Assembly (NCBI GenBank): GCA_963971225.1
Contig: OZ020269.1
Span: 99,184,405-99,248,404, forward strand
From: Melieria omissa
Lineage: Eukaryota > Arthropoda > Insecta > Diptera > Ulidiidae
Reading direction: 5' to 3'
DNA: 64,000 nucleotides
This document shows, piece by piece, positions 1 through 11,494 of this stretch. The stretch's first letter is position 1. Each line of letters opens with the position of its first letter. Below the pieces are notes generated by a model that was not told the origin of the DNA, did not search any database, and saw only the letters and a list, made by a program, of their open reading frames with translations. The position numbers were made by a program, and so were the translations under genes.

Positions 1-131
1 ATTGCCGGAAAGATGGGAGAAAGTTGTCGGTAGCGACGGACAATACTTTGAATAATACATCTGTAAGCACTTTTTCGCAATAAAGCTTTTAACTTTGGAA
101 AAAAACGGCGGAAGCAAAGTTGTACACCTGA
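1..131 (+). mobile_element. mariner 3' end, cut by the window edge
   Basis: The first 54 bases translate to the end of a mariner transposase (LPERWEKV..SDGQYF, then stop). This is identical in sense to the C-terminus of the mariner at 5045-5753. The terminal inverted repeat (key core GGCGGAAGCAAAGTTGTACA) follows and ends at 131 with a TA at 132-133. Both copies therefore belong to one family, which looks like the cecropia-type mariners. The upstream part of the element lies outside the window. Confidence 0.85.
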
Positions 132-133
132 TA

Positions 134-1454
134 GTCGTTAAGAACGAGAACGAGACTTGGAAACCAAATTCGGCTCACCCTGCAGCGCGTTTTCGTTGTA
201 ATCTTTCAAAACTGTAACTTAGTAAGAATTCCAGCTTTTTGTTGCGACAAATGAAAGCGCAAACTTTCCATCCAGTTCGATGCTCACTGCACCTGAGCTG
301 CACTTATGCAAACAAGTTTTTGTTAGTCATTAAACAAATATTCCACACACATGTCACATCGAGCATGCGTGCAAGTTCAGCTGTGCAACTCAGGCGATAT
401 ATGAATATGCAGTGACGGACGCACGAGTGCATGTGAACTGCATTTTTGCGCATTCGAATGAAATGAATGTCAGGACATTGAAAAGTTTAGTGCCACTGTG
501 TGTGTGTGTGTGTTTGTGAGTGTGTGTCGGCCATAACTGCGGCTCACGTACAAACTAAAGTCGTTCATATGTTGGCCTGTTTGCCGGCTGGCAAATTATT
601 CACTTTGCTGCAGCGTTAGCTGGGCACATTGGGGACAGACGAATATGTGTGTGTGACACATTTTATTTGGCTGAGAGGCTGCACCAATGCCAGACCAACC
701 AGAGCAACACCCAAACTGTTGGCCTGGTTGTGTTTCGTTGATGCCAAAGTTGCACGTAATTGGTGAGAATTCATAATATTGCTTTGCTTTGCGCTTTGCG
801 TCAAGGAAAATGGGAAATGCAATTTTCAAACTGTCAATTCGGACGTTGCATGAGACTTTCTCGAACAAAGTGTAAGATACATTGGTGAAGTGTAACGGAA
901 AGAGGAGAACTTATGATAGTTTCAAAGAAGCGTTTTGAAGTTTTATTGCAACAATTACTGCAAGTAATTGGCTTGTTTATATTATTTCATTGTAATAAAG
1001 CTGACAATAGAAAGCTGGTACAGAAGCTGCAACAATAAGTATCAGTAAGCAAAAGTAAACAACAAAGTGTCACTCACTAAGTAACACAAATTGATCATTT
1101 GTACATTGTACCAAAGTAAGATGATTAAGTTAGTTAGTTGAAAGCGCAGGACTACAATTATTGAGATTCTTTGATAACTTATTATAAAAGTTTTGAATAT
1201 GCTTTCAAGTTGAAATGTGATATAGGCGACATGATTTTAATGCTTCTAATGAAGCAAAGGTTTCAGGATGTTTCAATTAAATAAAAATATTGTGCTGAAC
1301 AATGCTCCAGTTTCTCTACTTTGTTTTGAGCTGTGTAAGATAGTTAAAGACATGAAATCAAAGACAGTGAACCAACATTCAGCGGCTACGTCAAGTTTTC
1401 CGAATGGACAATGACTCTCCGGCGAATAAGATTTTCGATGTAGTAGTTGAAGGC
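134..1454. other. No gene seen; unique AT-rich DNA
   Basis: No convincing coding exon or transposon remnant is visible on either strand. The short open frames here lack codon structure, and one at 596-868 on the minus strand is fortuitous. The stretch contains one (TG)n tract at about 497-528. Confidence 0.5.
497..528. repeat. (TG)n microsatellite, imperfect
   Basis: A run of about eight TG units, then an interrupted second run. It is typical of dipteran noncoding DNA. Confidence 0.85.
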
Positions 1455-1755
1455 AGCCGCCGTAGCTCAGCTGGCTAGTGCGTTGCGCCGCGAAACGCGA
1501 CGCTCGAACCCAGGTTCAAGACTCCATTACTGCTAACACCAAAAAAAAAGAAAAAAAACAACAATTTTTCTTTTGGCGGCTGTCCTCTCAGCAAAAAATG
1601 GCAAACCTCAGAGTAAAATTGCCTACGAAAAAGCTTCCAACTCGCCGTTCAGAATCGACATAAAACTTTAGGTCCCTTCCACAACACGGATGGTTGCGGG
1701 TAGCTAGGTCTTAGTCTCGTAATCGGGCTGTCGTGCCAGTCAAGAAGAAGAAGAA
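1455..1755 (+). mobile_element. SINE1 copy A, tRNA-derived
   Basis: The 5' end has a tRNA-like RNA polymerase III promoter: an A-box-like TAGCTCAGCTGGCTAGTGCG near 1463 and a B-box-like GGTTCAAGACTC near 1512. An A-rich spacer and a tRNA-unrelated body follow, including GGTCCCTTCC, TGGTTGCGGG and CTGTCGTGCCA near the 3' end, then an (AAG)n tail. The same order of blocks occurs in reverse at 26131-26459. Flanks GTTGAAGGC (1446-1454) and GTTGAAAGGC (1756-1765) look like a slightly diverged target-site duplication. The element is noncoding and would be mobilised by a LINE. Confidence 0.85.
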
Positions 1756-3468
1756 GTTGAAAGGCGAGGGCATGTATGAAATAAAATGGAAAAGGAACTG
1801 CCGCCAAATCCATATTACTGAACGGAAAAACTAAATTGTATCATTACTACTGCGTCCCAAAACAAAAAAAAAATACCCGAAATCTGTCAATTTAGACTTC
1901 GCGGGTAATTATTTTTGCCGAAATATTTTTTTCTTAGGGTGACAGCACTGTTACAGATATCCATGTCAAATTTCAAGTCGTTAATATCCTTTCTCCTTCA
2001 GATCAAATTTGAGGCCATTGCCTTTGAACCATTTCATGACCAAAATTCTATACTGACAGATCTTGAAATCGAGCCAAAGCAGGACAGGGTATTTGAAAAG
2101 ATATACCAAAAGCAAATGTTGTGCTTGAAGAAGCACTATTTGAAGCAGATTTCTTAGAGTATGGTCCCATGTGTATACGAAAAATTTTCTTTGCAGATTG
2201 CAATTACAAAATTTATTAGCAGATTAAATACTCATTTGATCTCAAACTTGTATTCTTTTTTTCTTCAAACCATCATACAGATTGGCTTCTTTTCATAGCA
2301 GTATAGAGTAGTTAACCAAGAAGTTGCTTGAAGTCTTTTGTGATATAGATTTTGTTGTCCAATGTGATGAAGTCATAATTGTGTAGAAAATTGTCGAAAA
2401 GCGTTCATGTTCGAGTTTTAGCCTTTGTTTTTTTTTCGTTTCTGTTTGCTGTTGATCGAACTCTATATGTTCAATGACTTTTTTCTTGGCGAACTATATT
2501 TTATATATTTTCGCATATCGGTGCAACATACCCACTATTTTGGTCATTTCTCTGTTGGAGATTCCAAGATTTTGATTAAATGTTTGAAACATTTCTTAAG
2601 CGTTTTCCACAATTTTCGTTCTTCAGTACGTTAAACGTTCACTGAACTGATTACCTTCCTTTGTCGCCTTTGAAATTGCGACTTATTATGAGATTTTTAA
2701 GTTTTATGTGCAAATTTAAATCGCTTATGGTCGATATCGTTGAACTTATTGTGGACTTCAAATCAAATTTTAAACAAAAAATAATACAGTAATGTAAAAA
2801 AGTCTTCGATCACTATGTTTTTAAATTTGTATTATTTTTAATGAAAAAGCATTTATATGTTTGTGACAATTTTTTTTGCTGTACTCTTTTTAAAACTCTG
2901 GCTTGTTATTCAAAAATCTTAACCACCGATTAACTGATAAACAAAATTTTAAAAATAAATTTTACTTCAATTATAAAAATCAACCACAAAGTTTCAAAGT
3001 AAAAATAGTAACTTTATCACATTATAATTATGGCAATTAATCATTTCGCAGGGCCGAGAAAACGCTCTCACATCTCGTTGGCACTTTCAAGCAACACTTG
3101 CACACACACAGACGCACACACAGGTTTCGTCTCCTCGCCACAAAATGAATTGCACAAATATCCGCTGTTGTCGGCGTTCACTTTGCCGCCAGGAGTTTTT
3201 TTTCACCATTAACTTTTGTGCAAGTTGCAACGGCAAAACTTTAACTGCTGCATTTGAGGTCGACGACGGAATTGCAGCGAGCGATTTCCGCACGTCCGCA
3301 TCGCATTTTGCTTTTCATAAACGCTTGAGAAATGTTGCGGTTTAAGTTGCTGTGGCGTTGGCAGCAAAAAAAAAATATAAGAATGAAATTTAAAAAATAA
3401 TATTAAAAATAGCACAAAAGTTTGTTCATAATTTCCCGCAGGAGTTTTATTTGATTTAATGCGTTTTT

Positions 3469-3497
3469 CACACACACACAGACACACATACACACAT
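3469..3497. repeat. (CA)n microsatellite, interrupted
   Basis: Tandem CA units interrupted by GACA and TACA. Confidence 0.85.
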
Positions 3498-4325
3498 TGC
3501 TTTGCCTTTGGTTTTTACATTATACGCGTTTGTTGGCGCCCAAGTTTTATGTGCACTTTACTTTCTTTTTCTTAATAGTGTGAAGTATTTTACATCATTT
3601 CTTTTCTTCATCATTATACTTTTTCTGTTGCTAGCCGTAGGCTGTTGCACGTTTTTGCTGTTTGTGCTATGGTTGCGGCACGTTGTGGCCACAAGTGTTG
3701 CCACTCAAGTGCGCAATGCGTTAAAGATTTGTGTTGCCACCAAACCAAACTTTAATAAAGCGTTCTGAAAGTCCCCCATTTCTTTGTCTACCGAATACCT
3801 AAACTTAAACAAGTCGCGGCTTACCTGGCGTATACGCATTATTGAAATTCCAAGCTGCGTTTTATGGTTTAATCTGCACTGCAACTGCTGCTTACCACCG
3901 CTGAAGCATTAGACTGCGGCCGCTTTTCATAAAAAAAACCCACCAGCACAAATGTGTGCAGCGCTTTTTCGCTTGAAGCGTTGATTTCATTATTTCTCCA
4001 CTGCTTTTACTCAATTTTCATTAAAGTTGCTCTATCTCACTATTCCGGCTCGGCTGTGGCGCTCTTTTATTCATTTAGGTTTTTGTTTTTCACTCGCAGC
4101 AGATTTTATTTCCACGGAAATGTTGGCGAAAATATGGCTGCGGCTGTGAGAAGCCTGGAACTCCATCACGTTGATACTACTTGGTGTAGGTGGCTCTTGC
4201 TGCCACAATTCAAACCAAGTTTTCGAGTTTAATGTTGTTACAGAAACTCACACTTACGTAGCTCAACACACAATTAAATTTCCGTTGCCAGTGTCGGTAG
4301 GTGCTCTGACTGCAACAAGACTTGT

Positions 4326-4343
4326 ATGTGTGTGTGTGTGTGT
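4326..4343. repeat. (TG)n microsatellite
   Basis: Nine uninterrupted TG units. Confidence 0.85.
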
Positions 4344-5044
4344 CAGTGTTGCATCACTTTAAATTAGTTTTGCCAATTTGCACTTTGCTACTTTTTGCGA
4401 ACTTTTTCCCACATACGTGTACACGAAAAGGCAAAATTAATGAGCAAATTTTTCATTTGCTGTATGTGAATTTTATGTGCAAAACTTGTTAACTTTTTTC
4501 CTCTAAAGAGACTTTGAAAGTGAGTTATTTGAGTGAGTTAATTCATTTGAATATAAAATATTTTTAAAACATAGACAAAATATTTAAATGGATGAATGCT
4601 TGGATGTTATAAGAGCCGAGAAAGTGAACCAAGAAAGGGAAGATCCAAAGAAAAAAAAGGTATCAAGAAGAAAAGGGTGTCAACTTTAATAAAGTTTATA
4701 GGGACTTCAACTTAATATTAACCAAGTTCATAGTTAGTACGAAGTGTACTATTCCAAATTTTGGATCAATAGATCCCTTTATCTGTTGTACGAATTTAAC
4801 GTAATTCGATTGAAGTTCAAACATTCTGCAAATACAAATTTGCACTTAAGTCGTTAATCTTTGAAGTTAATGTGATGATTCTAATTTTTTTGGTAATGTA
4901 TGTAATTAATAAAAATACTGTTACGAAAATCCAAATTCGTTTTCCAAGGTTCGTTTTGATTGTGTTTGAAAATAAAACCACTTCAATTATTCAGCGCAAA
5001 CGCAGTCAAAAACCAACAATCGCTTTATTTAATTTACACTTCTA

Positions 5045-5753
5045 TCAGGTGTACAACTTTGCTTCCGCCGTTCCGTGCTTACAGATGTATTATTCAAAGT
5101 ATTGTCCGTCGCTAGCGACAACTTTCTCCCATCTTTCCGGCAATTTTCGGATCCCGGCTCGAAAAAAGGAGTTCTTGTTTGACGCTATCCATGAAGCAAT
5201 CCATTTTTCCAATTCTTCGAAGGATTGAAAATGTTGATCTGCCAGACTGTGTGCCATCGAACGGAATAGGTGGAAGTCAGAAGGGGCGACATCTGGGGAA
5301 TACGGCTGGTGGGGCAAGACTTCCCATTTCAGCGTTTCCAGGTACTTTTTGACCACTTTTGCGACGTGAGGCCGAGCATTGTCGTGTTGGAGGATGACTT
5401 TGTCATGTCGAAATCACCATTTTTAAAACGTTGAAACCACTCCCGACACGTTCTTTCACTCAGAGCAGCATCACCGTAAGTTTGTGAGAGCATTCGATGC
5501 GCTTCAGCTGCATTTTTTTTTCGAATTGTAACAGAAAAGTAAAACTTCCCGCAAATAGCGAGAATTGGGCACATAAACGGACATTTTCGAGCGTGAATAA
5601 TACGAAAACAAGAACAACTGTCACTGAAACGGCGATGACAATTCGTTAGGCACTGTCCACACTCACTTTAAAGGCATTACCATCTATGTATTTCAACCAG
5701 CCTCAGCCGGTACAGCCACCTAAAAAACGGCGGAAGCAAAGTTGTACACCTGA
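5045..5753 (-). mobile_element. Internally deleted mariner nested in the LTR
   Basis: The 709-bp element has inverted terminal repeats of about 28 bp (TCAGGTGTACAACTTTGCTT... at 5045 and its complement ending at 5753). It is flanked by TA at 5043-5044 and 5754-5755. The homologous unoccupied site is visible in the other LTR, which has one TA at 8297-8298 in matching sequence, so the insertion site is directly confirmed. A full mariner is about 1.3 kb, so roughly half of this one is missing from the centre. Confidence 0.92.
5090..5574 (-). pseudogene. mariner transposase remnant, central deletion
   Basis: The N-terminal part (5574 down to about 5405) contains the helix-turn-helix segment ending CREWFQRFKNGDFDMTK. 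It is joined directly, with a frame change, to the C-terminal catalytic part. In the other frame this part reads VILQHDNARPH (second catalytic Asp), then YSPDVAPSDFHLF (third Asp), ending at SDGQYFE before the stop at 5090. The region carrying the first catalytic Asp is gone, so the protein cannot be active. The family is DD34D mariner, probably cecropia-like. The inverted repeats are intact, so the copy could be mobilised only by a transposase supplied from elsewhere. Confidence 0.9.
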
Positions 5754-6063
5754 TACTTTAGACTACTACTATTGCATGTTTCCCCATTGCTTGCTCAACA
5801 CAGACTCGACTCCTTGCGCTGCCACTGCTGCTTTTATACTAGTTGTCTTTTCGCGCCAAAGTTTCTTGCACATTCCAGTTTTACTTTCTATCCCGATTGT
5901 TCACCTTTCGCGAACCATCCTTGCCATATCGGACTATCCAAGCGAGTTATACCAAATTTTCCATACTTCAAAGAGCATGCCTAAAAGTATGCTTGGAAAA
6001 GCATTCATGTACAGTACGGCACGGAGTTTCTCATCGTATCAATATGATAGCAATTATAATCCT

Positions 6064-7580
6064 GAATTTAGGTAGGTAGGTAGCAGCGACTGCGTGCTCT
6101 CTGAGCACACTCAAGTAGCACTATGTGCCGTTTTGTGGTCGCCTCCTCGACTGGGTCTTCCCTGGGTCTTCCCTGCGTGTTTCAGTCTTGTCTCAGACAG
6201 ATCAGCTAGAGAGCTAATCAGACTGTTCCCCAAGGAATTTAGTCTTTTAAAAGCTAAGGCAGGGCAGCCGCGGGGGAAATGTTCGAGTGTTTCCCTCTCG
6301 TTGATTTCCCTGCAGTTTTTGCTAAAAGGGTTGTGGGGATTCCCAATCCCGCCGCGTGTAGACCAATTGGCCACTGACCCGTGATCACGGCCTTTAGCCT
6401 AGACACATTCTTACGAGAATTTAGCAGCAGGTCGTTGGTTCTGTGGGAGTCGTAGCGTGGCCAGATCTGCCGAGCCACTCTACAGCTGGAAAGATTGCAC
6501 CACCTACTATCCGCTTTCCTCAGGAAATAATCCTTTAACTGTCCGTGCACTTAAAGGCGATGCCACCCTTTCGGGCTGTGAGTCCATGGTAGATCCCACC
6601 TTTACCAGTTCGTCAGCTGCCTCGTTTCCGCTGATACCCGCGTGACCGGGTATCCAACAGATGGTAAGATCCACCCGGCCGCTCACCACCCTAGCAAGTC
6701 TTTACAGTCTCTGATTAGTTTAGATTTGACTATGGGCTTGGTAAGAGCCTTAATGGCTGCTTGGCTGTCTGAAAAGATATAAACATCCCTTCTCTTATTG
6801 CAAAGACTTCCGCTTGAAAGACACTGCAAATATCTGGTAGGTGAAAGGCTTTTCCCACTACCAAATTCCTGGAGTAAATACCTGCCCCAATACCACAGTC
6901 CACCTTTGAACCGTCTGTGTATAGGGAGGTTTCTGCGTTTGTAAAAGAGAATGCGTAACGCTCCCATGCCTTTCTGGAGGGAAAGAGCGTGGAAAACCTA
7001 ACATCAAAGTCGGCACATTTTTTGGTGTAGTCCCCCTTAGGTCCATCGGTACCTTCGTGAGGATGTTACTGTGTCCGTAAGGTCTTTCCGCCCATTGGGA
7101 TGAATCTCTCAGTCTCAATGCGCTTGAAGCAGTCACTCGTCTTATAAAAGATTCAGTCGGCGGCAGATGAAGAAGCGTATTTAAAGCGTCAGAAGGGCAG
7201 GACCTCAAGGCCCCCGTAATCCTGACACACGCCGCCCTGTGCACTGCACTAAGTCTATTGATGTTGTGGTTCTACTCATGAGAACTGACGTGAGAATTGG
7301 TCTAACTATCGCTGTATAGGTCCAACGAACCATCCTCGGTTGTAGGCCCCATTTTCTACCGAAGAGTCTGCTGCACAAGTGCTTTCTTGGCCCTCTCATG
7401 CATATTCGTTTTCCAGCTGAGTTTGGTGTCCAATATGACTCCAAGATATTTAGCTTCTGAGTATAGCCTGAGCTCGCTACCGTTGAGCTTTGGCAGTCGA
7501 AATGGGGAACCTTGTACTTTCTTGTAAACAGTAGCAGCATCCTGAACTTCAAGCTCTCGTTTGAAATTTAGGCCATCCAA
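6064..7580 (-). mobile_element. 5'-truncated, decayed LINE (RT end + RNase H)
   Basis: Reading down from 7580, several frames in order give the end of a reverse transcriptase (SEAKYLGVILDTKLSWK, then WGLQPRMVRWTYTAIVRPI). Next comes the RT-RNase H linker (ITGALRSCPSDALNTLLHLPP), an RNase H domain (FSDSQAAIKAL, CWIPGHAGISGNEAADELVK) and the C-terminal ITGQWPIGLHAA block. All parts match the arrangement in the two full-length LINEs of this window. The frame changes at least four times. The 3' tail is a CTACCTACC repeat (seen as GGTAGG at 6070-6083). It lies immediately beside the solo LTR ending at 6041. Confidence 0.88.
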
Positions 7581-7604
7581 ATATCCTTGATTTAGCTAAA
7601 AATT

Positions 7605-7870
7605 TTGTCGATGCTCCTTTAAAATTTTGTTATAAGAGTTTAAAGTTTGGATACAAGACTTTGAAATTTTCGTGTCAGATCTTATCAAATTGATCGATCA
7701 ATGGATTGAATCGAAATTCGAATCCATAGTTAGCTGTTGACTCCTTAAAATTTTGTTATGAGCGTTTATAGCTCTGGAATTCTCGTTTGTGAGCATGTCA
7801 GATCTGACGAAATAGATTGATAAACGGATTGAATTGATATTCTAAGCTATGGTTACGATTCTTAGCCTTT
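7605..7870. repeat. Diverged tandem duplication, about 128 bp x2
   Basis: Two copies share CTCCTTTAAAATTTTGTTAT, then a TCAGATCT block, a GAT(C/A)...ATGGATTGAAT block and a ...TATAGTT-like end. The second copy starts near 7741. It is noncoding. Confidence 0.6.
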
Positions 7871-8211
7871 CTTCTTTATGATCCGAATGAGTTACTAATC
7901 TCTCTTGTGTGCGGTTCTGCGAATTATGTTGTCCTAACATAAATAGTTCAGTTCAGTTTCGTTTAGTGTATTAAGTTAATGCATAACTCAAATTCTAACA
8001 GACTAACAAAACAATAATTATTATTTTGAGGGGTTTACATACTGTAACGATGGGACACTCTGTGCTGTGCTATGCATGAATGCTTTTCCAAGCATACTTT
8101 TAGGCATGCACTTTGAAGTACGCCCGGCATGCTATAACTCTGTTATGGCAAGGATGGTTCGCGAATGGTTATGGAATATGCAAGAACCATCGGCGCGATA
8201 AACCAAACAAT

Positions 8212-8218
8212 TATAAAA
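8212..8218 (+). promoter_or_regulatory. LTR TATA box
   Basis: TATAAAA inside the solo LTR, about 107 bp before its AATAAA. The matching TATAAAA is present on the minus strand near 5833-5839 in the inverted LTR. Confidence 0.6.
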
Positions 8219-8318
8219 GGCACCAGTGTGCAGCGCAGAGGGTCGAGTCTGTGTTGTGCAAGGAAAGGGAAAATATGCAATAGTAGTAGTGTAAAGTAGT
8301 CACAAGTGTAAATTTGTA

Positions 8319-8324
8319 AATAAA
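8319..8324 (+). terminator. LTR poly(A) signal
   Basis: AATAAA in the expected R region of the solo LTR, conserved in the inverted copy. Confidence 0.55.
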
Positions 8325-8424
8325 GCGATTGTTGGTTTCTGACTGCGTTTTGCGCTGAGTAATTGAAGTGGTTTTATTTTCAAGCACAATCCAAAACGAA
8401 CTTAGAGAAGTCATTTTCGTAACA

Positions 8425-10149
8425 ATACGTATAACTTTTGAGCCGAATACCATTCGAGGGTTTGAATCCCCCAAAACCGCCCTATGTGCGCCACTGTGCG
8501 TTCATATATCACACAAAATTAATTTCCTCTAATTTCCATGGAATCCTTTGCACAACTCTATCGCCATTGATTTCAGTATTTATGTCCTTTGTGCCCAATT
8601 CTAACCTGTGTTATGACCGGCAAAATAGTTTCGCCATTGAATCTTAACAAATAATTCAGCACACAGAGAGACAAGAACTGCCCAAAGCCAAAGATCTCGC
8701 CCTCGCGCATAATCGCACATTTGCCATTAAATGTTGAAGCCAAAAACGAAGACTGCCTGGAATTTGCATAGTGCAGCGAGTTGGCCATAACTTCTGCTAC
8801 ACAATGCTACGAATTCCGCATTTAAATCACGGCATGTAAATGGCTCAGCAGCAAAGCAATGAAAAGCGTTAAATTTATGCTCGCACAACGGCGACTGTGG
8901 CTCGCGTGAAATGGGCAACAACAATCGATATTCACAGCCGGAACACGAGCGGCCAACCAACGGCGGCAGCAGCGAACATGGCCAACCGGCAAGTAAGCAT
9001 TACGAACAACACAATTAAATGCGAATTGCAGCATAAACTAGGAGAGGTTAAACTGCGAGAAATTAAGCGCGACAACGAAACGACGCTGCAGCGCTGCACA
9101 AGTCCAGGACGATGTTGGCGACGGTGCAGAAAGACGCAGGACAACGAGCTGAGTGACTTTGTTTATTTCTTGTAATTGTAATGCAGCGCCAAACGATGGG
9201 CGCAAAGTATGTGTGACAACAACAACAAACATGTGTGGCTCTCTTGCAAGAAATGGCAACCTCAGTTGACAGGATGCGCGGTCGGTCGGCAGGGCGACAA
9301 AATGTGGCAAGCGGATTTCTGCTGTGCAATGTTTGCGACTTGTACAACTGCTGCGCTGTTGTTCGTTAAATTGTTTATTTTTATTGTTGGCGGCAATGTT
9401 ATGGCGCGCAGCTTGTTTGCTTGTTGCTTTTGTTCGGTCACAATGTCGAAGAGCGGCAATGCGACGAGGTGCTGCATGCCACATGTACCGGCACAAGTTG
9501 GACATTAAATGTTGTTGCTGTAATAGTTTGTAGTACTTAAAGTGGTTGCAGTGTTGTGTTAGTGTGAAGCTTGTTGGCAGTTTGTTGCCTAGTTGGCTGT
9601 CGGTCGAACTGCCGGAAGCTAGTCAACAGCGCCGGAAGTGCCTTTTTCATTATGCTTGGTTTTCTTTTTTGCTTTGTTGTTGTTGTTGTCGTTGTTGCCA
9701 TTCTACTAAATGTGCCGCACAACATGCCATTCCGAGCAAGTTTCACTCGCTTACATTCCAGTAGCTTGCGGCTAGAATTTATTCACTGCATACTCGCGCT
9801 GAGAAATGCGCCAACAAAAGGTGCCAAAGGTTGTTGCGCTTGCGGCGGCAACTTTGTCGATTTTTCATTGTCGCTTCTTGTGCTCCTGGGTGGCCGGATA
9901 TCGCATTAAACTACTAAGTTTTCATTAAAACGAATGCTTAGCTCGATGCTGAGCAAAGCTTGTTCAACTGCGCGTTCTAAATACAAATGGCGCTCGGAAA
10001 TGAGGTCAAAGTGTTTAGTTAATATTTATGGAATGATTTGGCTGGTTTACGTTATTAAATTATGCAGATCATAAGTTGCAACAACAAGTATTAAAACACT
10101 TTGTAATCTACTTTAATGTGTTGTTTTTTGAAAAAAAAAAAATTTTGAT
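8425..10149. other. No gene seen; moderately GC-richer unique DNA
   Basis: The stretch from about 8720 to 9910 is less AT-rich than its surroundings and has many overlapping open frames on both strands, with CAACAA-type runs. None shows recognisable domains, a consistent frame or a convincing splice context. It is probably intron or regulatory sequence. Confidence 0.4.
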
Positions 10150-10460
10150 TAGTGTGGGAGATCAGATCAGTGTGGCAATGAGATTAGTGTGGAAGTTTTA
10201 TGGAAGATTTGGAATTTGAGTTTTTTTATTTAAAACACATAAGTAACTTAAGTACTTAAGAGCCATTTAAGTTAAATAAAGAGTGAAATAAAGAATTAAG
10301 AAAGGTCTATTTTTTGACAACAAAACAAAAAAATTGATCAGTGTGGCAATAAGATTAGTGTGGCTTTATTAAAGATTTGGAATTTGAGTTGTATTTATTT
10401 GAGGCACAATAAGTAACTTAAGTACTTAAGAGTAATTAAAGATAAATAAAGAATATAAAA
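10150..10460. repeat. Direct repeat, about 170 bp x2, with palindromes
   Basis: Copy 1 (about 10164-10295) and copy 2 (about 10334-10460) share GATCAGTGTGGCAAT, GATTAGTGTGG, AGATTTGGAATTTGAGT and TAAATAAAGA blocks. Each contains the 14-bp palindrome CTTAAGTACTTAAG. An extra GATTAGTGTGG lies just upstream of copy 1. It is noncoding. Confidence 0.75.
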
Positions 10461-11494
10461 TGCAAAATAACCGGCTCTATCCAAATTAGAAATGACATTT
10501 CAAAGGCAGAAATCTTTGACTAATTTAGTGAATCGAAAATCCATGACGATGGATCGGAGTACTTTGTACCATCAGGATGTCAAGAATTCATATAAAGATT
10601 CTAAAGATCTCTTACCCCGGATCTCAATAAAAGTTTTTTATATTATCCGCAAACTCCAATAGATCGGAAGTGGTGGGATCACTTAAAATTTAACAAACAT
10701 TTTAAGAGCACGAAATGATATGAAACAATAAAATGTGTATCTCGCCTGGACCCCAAAAACTTTCAAATAACATAATTGAAATGATGGATTCAAAGTTCAG
10801 ATTAATGAATCTGAATTTGTTACAAAATCATATAAGGAAATGTTCTTAAAGACTTAAGATAGATCGGGAGTATCTGCATCGTCTGAAATCTAAAGAAAAA
10901 ACCTAAATTTAAACAGCACAAATTCATATGAAACTTTAACTTCAACTAACTACATCGCCTATAAAATATGTTAGGTTGAAGTGACACATTTTTCCTGACT
11001 TTATTTTCCCTTCCGCATATTTTTTCCATATATACGTTACCGCTATCTACAACTCTTAAGGCGGCTGCCATACAAAACTGGTCATTTTCTATAGAATTGG
11101 CTCCCCACTTGTAAATGTATTAGTTAAGTAAGCAATGAAATATCGTATCTCGAAAACTACTGAACCGATTTGAATGATTTATTCAGCAATCGGCAACATT
11201 CTTGAGTAAAAAAAATACAAAATTAATTAAGGTTCGGAAATTCACCACCAGAGGACATCTCCCATACAGTCGAAATTGTGAGGTTGTCAACTTTTGGGTT
11301 TCTACGAAGCAATAATTAAAATGTAATGTCGAAACCCCATTATGTAACCTCCTTTGTTTCGAAAATCGTGCCTTAAATCTTGTCTTCCGTGTCTTGGGCC
11401 TACATATGTATATCGTTATTGTAGCGAAATTTCTATAGAAAGCAAGTGGAGGTGAGACGAGAAGCAGCTACAGCGAATTACGCAGAAAGTACGC
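10461..11494. other. No gene seen; weak repeat traces
   Basis: Faint recurring blocks (GATGGATCGGAGT, TAGATCGGAAGT, AGATCGGGAGTAT and CATATGAAAC) near 10547, 10660 and 10862 suggest an old tandem repeat. Nothing coding was recognised. Confidence 0.35.

Larger units (their letters stand above)
1756..4918. other. No gene seen; AT-rich DNA with CA/GT tracts
   Basis: No exon, transposase or reverse transcriptase motif was recognised. The open frames here, including a hydrophobic one at 3502-3768 that begins at TTG, follow from T-rich composition. Microsatellites occur near 3100, 3469-3497 and 4326-4343. Confidence 0.45.
4919..6041 (-). mobile_element. Solo LTR, minus orientation, split by a mariner
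   Basis: After removing the mariner at 5045-5753 and one TA, about 412 bp align in reverse orientation to the LTR at 8043-8424. Shared blocks include the GCTTTATTTA poly(A)-signal region, the TTTATA promoter block near 5833, GGTTCGCGAA-type sequence and the CATGCCTAAAAGTATGCTTGGAA block. The ends read TGTTACGA...TCGTATCA, the reverse complement of TG...CA LTR ends with one substitution. Flanks are ATAC (4915-4918) and ATAT (6042-6045), a near-perfect 4-bp duplication. No internal retroviral-type coding region adjoins it, so it is a solo LTR formed by LTR-LTR recombination. A Ty3/gypsy-type parent is likely from the 4-bp duplication, but the superfamily is not proven. Confidence 0.8.
8043..8424 (+). 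mobile_element. Solo LTR, plus orientation
   Basis: This is a 382-bp LTR with ends TGTAACGA...TTCGTAACA, flanked by a perfect 4-bp duplication ATAC (8039-8042 and 8425-8428). It contains a TATA box at 8212-8218 and a poly(A) signal at 8319-8324 in the order expected for U3-R-U5. No polymerase or gag remnant follows. It matches the LTR at 4919-6041 in inverted orientation. A 4-bp duplication fits Ty3/gypsy-type elements (family knowledge), but no coding region is present to classify it. Confidence 0.85.

Noticed and set aside
1463..1530. Genuine tRNA gene at the SINE1 head
   Set aside because: The arms do not fold into a cloverleaf with a usable anticodon, and the same head occurs on the copy at 26131-26459 with a target duplication.
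3502..3768. 88-residue hydrophobic frame resembling a membrane protein
   Set aside because: It starts at TTG, and its Phe/Leu/Val content follows from T-rich DNA. No homologous feature, promoter or splice context is visible.
5686..6075. 129-codon plus-strand open frame
   Set aside because: It lies entirely within the mariner terminal repeat and the inverted solo LTR, so it is a by-product of repeat sequence.
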